Shown: positions 60,952 to 64,000 of the stretch, piece after piece
Numbering within the stretch: position 1 is the first letter of the stretch
Layout: each line of letters opens with the position of its first letter
From: Bryoerythrophyllum caledonicum
Lineage: Eukaryota > Streptophyta > Bryopsida > Pottiales > Pottiaceae
DNA: 64,000 nt
NCBI GenBank assembly: GCA_963971425.1
Contig: OZ020515.1
Span: forward strand, 20,890,637-20,954,636
Reading direction: 5' to 3'
Notes under the pieces: model-generated
Seen by the model: only the letters and a program-made list of their open reading frames with translations
Told to the model about the DNA's origin: nothing
Database searches by the model: none
Made by a program: the position numbers and the translations under genes

Positions 60952-61092
60952 AGGGGCGATTTACACTACAGACGAAGAACTCGTCCCATGCACCTCTAAA
61001 ATCTGTGATTGGCTCCATCTACTTGATTGGCCAATCATTGATTTTAGAGGTGCATGGGACGAGTTCTTGGTCCGTAGTGTAAACTGCCCCTC
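60952..61092. mobile_element. Foldback MITE with arms of about 62 bp
   Basis: 141 bp folding on itself: GAGGGGCGATTTACACTAC pairs with GTAGTGTAAACTGCCCCTC, and CTCGTCCCATGCACCTCTAA with TTAGAGGTGCATGGGACGAG. A loop of about 16 bp lies at 61012-61028. Few mismatches, so it is young or under gene-conversion. Confidence 0.85.
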
Positions 61093-61552
61093 AGGTGCAT
61101 GTCAAACAGTGGCTTGTATTCAGAGTCCGCAAATTTGCCCTCGACCATACTGAAGATTGCACCGGAGCTTGTCGATATGCACGGATGGAAGCATGTGTTT
61201 GTCTTTTTACGCGTGATTCGCACGAATGTGTTGTCGCAGGTTGCATAGGTTTGGCGGGTGTGTTGTTGCCTTGCGCGCAGGTTGCGCATGTCGGGCGGTT
61301 CTTCGAATCCCGGGACGGAAGGAGGGAAGGGTGATGGGGGCACCTTCTGGATTCTCCCTCCCACATGTTGTTTATAGGCTCTTTCAACAACGTTTGAAGG
61401 GTCCGTTTGAGGGTGACTGCTGGCATTGCTCTAATACTCTTCATAAGGTATACCCATGACCACCACCTTCTTATCACTGTCACTCTACATTTGGTCCCAA
61501 TTCCACCCCAATTCGGCCCCATTTCCACCCATTCACTCTTTGATAGCTCTTA

Positions 61553-62130
61553 CTATTGGTCAAGATCCCTAACTTTTGGTTGGCACTAATGGGGGATTAC
61601 ATAGTGGCAGAAATAGGCTGAACATGGCTGGCCACTTTGAAAATTCATAACTAATTCACATCTTATTGGGAAAATATGAAATCACTTGAATTGAGATTGT
61701 AATTCTATGAGCTATCTCTGAAAAATAATTGTATTATAATTTGGGTTCTCCTTATATGCACATTGCTTAAATTGTTTGTCATTGCGGGCTAATTGCCGCA
61801 TAAAGACCCACTTCAGACAAACTTGGTGAAATGTAAGGCCATGGACCTTGATGGTGTTCTTCTACACAAGGCTATGATGCTTTTGTATAAGGGAAGCCTC
61901 CTTATAACCGACAAGTTAAGCAACATGCATATATGGAGAGAGGAAGAATTACACATTTCTTTTTTAGTGATTGCCAATAGTTTTGCAACTGCAACCCAAG
62001 TGATTTCATATTCTTCTGATGAAATGAGTATTAGTTATGAATTTTTATAGTGTGCTACCATGTTTAGCCAGTGGCCGCCAATAGTTACCTTCAAAAGCGC
62101 CAACCAAAAGTAAGGGGTCTTGACTAATAG
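61553..62130. mobile_element. Non-autonomous DNA transposon with long inverted repeats
   Basis: 578 bp. The left end CTATTGGTCAAGATCCCTAA with TTTTGGTTGGC pairs with the right end GCGCCAACCAAAAGTAAG and GGTCTTGACTAATAG. Pairing continues through GTGGC..GGCTGAACATGG, AATTCATAACTAAT and GAAATCACTTG, giving arms of about 150 bp. A related inner sequence (CCATGGACCTYGATGGTGTT) lies outside at 62232, suggesting a second, decayed copy. No clear target duplication. Confidence 0.75.
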
Positions 62131-63039
62131 CTGCATTTGGAGCTGATTGGATGGAATTGGGTTAAATATACCCCAAATTTTAAAGAGTTGGTTATGGATT
62201 TTGATTGCTAATAAAGAGGGTTACCGTGCCATGGACCTCGATGGTGTTGTACACAAGCTCTGATATTGTATATTTTGTTCTTTCATCTAGTCATTCATCC
62301 TAAGCCACCTCATAATCTATTTCTGAAAACTGGCAGAAATACTGCAACGTGTAAGGAGTGATATATGGAGATGCCAAGGTAATACCTTGCAATATGCACG
62401 ATACACCTATGTGATACCCTGGGATATCATCTCAGAAGGTGCCTAAGTACTTATAATGTTGGCTAGCCTTCTCGCTAAACTTCATTCGTTTTTCAGATTT
62501 TCACAGTGTAGTACACCAAACACTGAATATAGTGTGGATTCATACTTGATGTGGATCACCCACACTAATTTGCATCAAGCACATGCATGTCACAATCTGA
62601 TTGGCTATTTGTTTTCAAGCAAGTATGTGCTAGTCGCCGATTGGATGTAAATTTTCAAGTAGTGTAGAAACTCGAACTACTCTCGTCCACAGTATATGCA
62701 GTGATTGGTGTAGTAGCAGATAAATACTTCTTGTAACTTTTCAACTTGATTTTAGCCGATTTAAAAACCTCTGCCCATTTCAGCCTAGCGATTGGACATA
62801 GGAGACATCTATGAGTGCCATACATCATACAAAACATCCTAGACCTTACATAAGAGCTTGTCCTTTGATTCTACACAATTCTTAAAAGTGTTTGTTTCAG
62901 GTGAAGTAATGGTTTCAGATATGTATGCCTTATGCTTAGGTCATACTGGCGAGATTGCAATGCTTGGGCCGTAGTGGGGTGATGCTCAGGCTACCATTAG
63001 GTGGTGCTTAGATGGTTCTACAGTGAAGTCTATGCTTAT
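62131..63039. other. Intergenic DNA, no gene seen
   Basis: Contains the stray piece noted at 62232. Short frames only. Confidence 0.5.
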
Positions 63040-63781
63040 CAAGTTTATTTCATTAACATTGACCAAATTTTGAAGTGTTCAAAGTTCTACACTTGTTTGA
63101 AGGACATTAAAGGGTTCATTTGCTTCCCTGCATTTAGTGGATCAACAGACTTTGACTTCACTTGGTGTCCAATTTTTGCACTATTCAAGGTCTAAATTCA
63201 TTACTATCATGTTATGAATGATATTAGTTCCTTGTACACCAATTTTTAGAGGTAAAGAAAGGGTGTAGCATATTCAAAAAAATTGTTCAAGGAGTGGAGG
63301 TTCAAAAATTGTCAAACTGTATTATAATTGTTTGTAAACTTAATATGTTTTAGAATGAGAATCCGAATGGTCGGTAAGCAGGTTTACACCACATAATGGC
63401 GTGGAGAAGATAAAAAGTAAAAATATGAAGATCTATGTGTTTTATGTGGAAAGGAAGCTATTTTAATCTAAAGACAAGAGTTTGTTTTTTTGAAAATATG
63501 AAAGGAGATAATATTATTTTCTTAAAATTTCACATTTGATAGAGTGTCCTAGCAAAAGTTTTTGGAATGGCCCAACATGCTCGCTATCCCCATTTGAACT
63601 TCAAAACCGTATAACTTTTTCATTAAATGCAGGATTCAAAAAAAAAATTGGATTCACATAAAACTTTTGGTAATTTCCATCTATGATTTTTTTTTAAAAG
63701 AATGTTGTAACTTGACACAATAGGAACTTGCCCAAACCTTCAAGAGTCCCTTGAGGGGACTCTTGATAATTTAGAGGTTAA
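63040..63781 (+). mobile_element. TTAA element, 0.9-kb family, copy I, left end lost
   Basis: Matches copy A from TTTTGAAGTGTT-like text through GACTTTGACTTCACTTGG, CAATTTTTAGAGGTAAAGAA and GGTTTACACCACAT. It ends with the C-type terminus CAAGAGTCCCTTGAGGGG, TTAGAGGTTAA at 63781. It retains the unoccupied version of the site where B entered C. Confidence 0.75.
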
Positions 63782-64000
63782 ACTTCATCTTGCCATCTTG
63801 CCATCAATCATACGTAATTGATTAGACCTACTATTCCTAAAATAACACTATTGTACATGTAAAGATGTTACTATTTTCCTACTTTAAAAATTTAACAAAG
63901 TTGGAAAAGGGTATTAGATTTACATCTAGTGTTAGCCACCATTTTAGACTTGTGTTGAGATTATGTGTTTGTGTTTGAATCTAGTGTTGCCAACACTAAA

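Overview
The window looks like nuclear DNA of a land plant or close streptophyte relative. Three host genes are recognisable: the exocyst subunit EXO84, a plant-type Cys-rich/PHD-like protein, and a P-type (U-type) cyclin. They are spliced or GC-rich islands in very AT-rich intergenic DNA. AAACCCTA telo-boxes lie at two of the gene starts, and a CACTA transposon has a typical plant terminus. I cannot fix the species. The mix of elements (a Ty3/gypsy relative carrying a cytosine methyltransferase, and TTAA-targeting MITEs) would fit a seed-free plant or charophyte better than a flowering plant, but that is inference.

Layout. 1-2.9 kb: 5' two-thirds of EXO84 on the minus strand, running off the left edge; two of its introns share a repeat. 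3-4.4 kb: two minisatellites. 4.6-9.7 kb: three unrelated, decayed tandem arrays (units of about 40, 150 and 320 bp). 9.8-12.1 kb: two TTAA-flanked elements. 15.8-19.3 kb: the PHD-like gene, one GC-rich open frame of 1146 codons with a long coding repeat. 20.1-25.3 kb: TTAA-flanked elements nested inside one another. 25-39 kb: gene-poor AT-rich DNA with a hairpin, an orphan mutarotase exon, a zinc-finger fragment and decayed coding-like patches. 39.8 kb: a 5S rRNA-like sequence. 41.5-42.8 kb: a complete non-autonomous CACTA element with target-site duplication. 45.2-52.6 kb: an old, broken Ty3/gypsy element, minus strand, carrying a cytosine-5 DNA methyltransferase domain upstream of reverse transcriptase and a PHD-finger-like tail after integrase. 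52.6-53.7 kb: remains of a Mutator-like transposase, abutting the gypsy LTR. 55.1-57.4 kb: the cyclin gene. 58-64 kb: more TTAA elements, a tRNA-type SINE, a recent 77-bp duplication, a 140-bp foldback and an element with terminal inverted repeats of about 150 bp.

The two most interesting things are the methyltransferase-bearing gypsy fossil and the TTAA family. In the TTAA family, a host MITE has been split by two insertions, one of which has itself been split, each at a TTAA duplicated on both sides. That is the piggyBac signature.

The host genes do not form a pathway. They serve exocytosis, chromatin reading (presumed) and cyclin-dependent kinase control. Splice sites were read by eye and checked only for phase and GT-AG (or GC-AG) ends. 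No homology search was run.
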